Shown: positions 42,533-43,524 of the stretch, one piece after another | Layout: each line of letters opens with the position of its first letter | Position numbering within the stretch: the first letter of the stretch is position 1 | NCBI GenBank assembly: GCA_003426165.1 | Contig: QUAH01000003.1 | Span: 1 to 43,524 of the forward strand | DNA: 43,524 bases | Direction: 5' to 3' | Origin: Candidatus Saccharicenans subterraneus | GTDB taxonomy: Bacteria; Acidobacteriota; Aminicenantia; Aminicenantales; Saccharicenantaceae | Position numbers and translations under genes: made by a program | The notes under the pieces: generated by a model | Databases searched by the model: none | The model's input: only the letters and a program-made list of their open reading frames with translations | What the model was told of the DNA's origin: nothing

Positions 42533-43255
42533 ATGGCTTTCCGGAAAAATGGACTTCTGTCATTCATGGTTACCGTCAGCGTGATAATGATCGCTTCGGC
42601 AGTGGCGTTCGGCCAGACAGCCCAGACCCAGCCCCAGACCAAGGATTACGAGGGCGTGGTTAAGGCGGCTGTTGGACATTACCTTTATATCCCCCAGGCC
42701 CAGGGACTTGACATTTTCGTGGCCGGCAACATCCAGGGCGGCCTGGAAAACCTGGTCGGCAAAGAAGTCAGGGTTAAGGCCAGCCCCATTGCCGACAAAC
42801 CCAACCTGATCCTGGCCGAGTCGATTGAGATCAAGGAAGGCACAATGTACAACAGCGTTTATACCCGGTCGGCCGAGCCCGATTATGCCGGCTACCTCAA
42901 TCCCCGCGACCGCGAAGAATACGTGGCCCTGAATATTACGAATATAAATAAGCCTGAAGAATGGGAAGGCAAGGCCAAGGTAAAAGTCTACGGGAAGCTC
43001 CAGACTTCCAGGGTTAAAGAGGGCAGCCAGGAGAAAGAAGTGACCCATATCGTCCTGACCGACAGGAAAGGAAAAGAGATTGGCCGCATTATTGTCAACG
43101 GTATGTCCGAATACGCCAATTTCTACCTGAAGAAGCTCAGGCTGTTCGACAGGTTCTGGTTCTACCTGGATGTCACCGGCCAGGTGGATAAGAGAGTCAG
43201 GGCCAGGACCAGGGAGCTCTTCTCCGGTAACGTGGTTTTCTGCGGGCTCTACTAA
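42533..43255 (+). CDS. Exported protein of unknown function
   Basis: A 240-residue protein with a signal peptide (LSFMVTVSVIMIASAVAFG, cleavage probably after AFG). The mature part begins with a beta-rich segment, YEGVVKAAVGHYLYIPQAQGLDIFV and LVGKEVRVKASPI, that resembles an OB-fold of the kind found in periplasmic carrier proteins. A second strand-rich half has EGKAKVKVYGKLQ and THIVLTDRKGKEIGRIIVNG, a possible repeat of the first. I do not recognise the family. It follows the FecR protein by 138 bp but has its own promoter, and a perfect terminator follows. Confidence 0.7.
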   Translation: MAFRKNGLLSFMVTVSVIMIASAVAFGQTAQTQPQTKDYEGVVKAAVGHYLYIPQAQGLDIFVAGNIQGGLENLVGKEVRVKASPIADKPNLILAESIEIKEGTMYNSVYTRSAEPDYAGYLNPRDREEYVALNITNINKPEEWEGKAKVKVYGKLQTSRVKEGSQEKEVTHIVLTDRKGKEIGRIIVNGMSEYANFYLKKLRLFDRFWFYLDVTGQVDKRVRARTRELFSGNVVFCGLY

Positions 43256-43287
43256 TCGATTGTAAGAGCTGAAGTAGAGATATAAGA

Positions 43288-43316
43288 GGGGAGCCTCAGG
43301 CTCCCCTTTTTATTTT
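43288..43316 (+). terminator. Rho-independent terminator
   Basis: GGGGAGCC (43288-43295), loop TCA, and GGCTCCCC (43299-43306) form a perfect stem followed by TTTTTATTTTT. It closes the exported protein gene and separates it from the convergent gene at the right edge. Confidence 0.92.
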
Positions 43317-43343
43317 TAAATTTTTTTTAGAAACGGGATTCCT

Positions 43344-43523
43344 TCAGATTTCCCTGGTTATTTCCCCCAGCCTGAAGATGGTTTCCACCGGCTGTCCCCT
43401 GAACCTGAAGGACATGACTTTGCGGCCCTTTTCTTGAAGTGCGGCAAAATCGGCCAGGGCCTGGGCCTGGAAAAGCTGCCGGAAAGAAGTGGCCCGGGCG
43501 GGGGAACCGGGCAGTGAAGGAAT
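43344..43523 (-). CDS. Partial gene at the right edge, C-terminal 59 residues, unknown
   Basis: On the minus strand a frame is open from the window edge to TGA (43346-43344). It encodes a protein-like C terminus: FRQLFQAQALADFAALQEKG, then KVMSFRFRGQPVETIFRLGE. The start lies outside the window. Its composition and codon use match the real genes here, so I consider it coding. The family is not recognised. It converges on the terminator at 43288. Confidence 0.65.
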   Translation of the reverse strand: MPSLPGSPARATSFRQLFQAQALADFAALQEKGRKVMSFRFRGQPVETIFRLGEITREI

Positions 43524-43524
43524 G

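Overview
The window looks like chromosomal DNA from an anaerobic, Gram-negative (diderm) bacterium with a GC-rich genome. The evidence is a tungsten-type aldehyde:ferredoxin oxidoreductase, a class I hybrid-cluster protein, lactate-oxidation-type Fe-S proteins, a FadL-type outer-membrane barrel, a prepilin peptidase, and secreted S9 and M64 peptidases. The gene mix (FecR/DUF6600 protein, MEMO family, class III aminotransferase fused to a kinase, DUF3467) recalls Acidobacteriota or Candidatus Aminicenantes. That placement is inference from gene style; no rRNA or marker protein here fixes it.

Layout. (1) 1-117 is a GC-rich fragment of uncertain origin. (2) About 130-5580 is a strikingly AT-rich island, unlike everything to its right. 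It holds a small HTH gene and two overlapping DNA methyltransferase genes on the + strand, facing a three-gene minus operon that includes a PD-(D/E)XK-type nuclease candidate. I read it as a horizontally acquired restriction-modification system, possibly of an undescribed type. It ends with a 14-codon ORF behind a consensus ribosome binding site. (3) 5588-11677 is an anaerobic redox group on the + strand: AOR, a tandem class II aldolase, a LutC-like LUD protein and Hcp, followed by an 11-unit 13-bp minisatellite. (4) 11926-13131 is a minus-strand arsM operon (AbrB-like HgcC relative plus ArsM) with a clean promoter and a perfect 16-bp operator. (5) 13607-15943 is a natural LutB-LutA fusion. 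(6) 15941-17957 holds a CAU-anticodon tRNA and tilS, bracketed by three REPIN-like inverted-repeat pairs; two of these abut the stop codons of the flanking genes. (7) 17955-21732 on the minus strand carries a prepilin peptidase, a TPR protein and an ABC exporter pair. (8) 22238-27052 has a kinase-phospholyase fusion and a convergent S9 peptidase. (9) 28668-32309 is MEMO, agmatinase and M64 peptidase. (10) 33654-35546 is DUF3467, FadL and a small conserved protein. (11) 35680-39229 is a CUT2-type sugar ABC transporter. (12) 39308-43255 encodes envelope proteins: a Spy/CpxP-like protein, a FecR/DUF6600 protein behind a textbook sigma-54 promoter, and an exported protein of unknown function. A minus-strand gene enters at the right edge.

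How the genes fit together. AOR, LUD proteins, Hcp and ArsM suit strictly anaerobic amino-acid or sugar fermentation with reductive detoxification. The kinase-phospholyase fusion, agmatinase, S9 and M64 peptidases suggest a protein-degrading life style. The unusual items are the restriction island, the REPIN pairs around tRNA-tilS, the 13-bp minisatellite, the sigma-54 promoter and several apparently leaderless starts. Two intergenic regions longer than 1.3 kb (27053-28667 and 32310-33653) contain only short palindromes and repeats that I can recognise.
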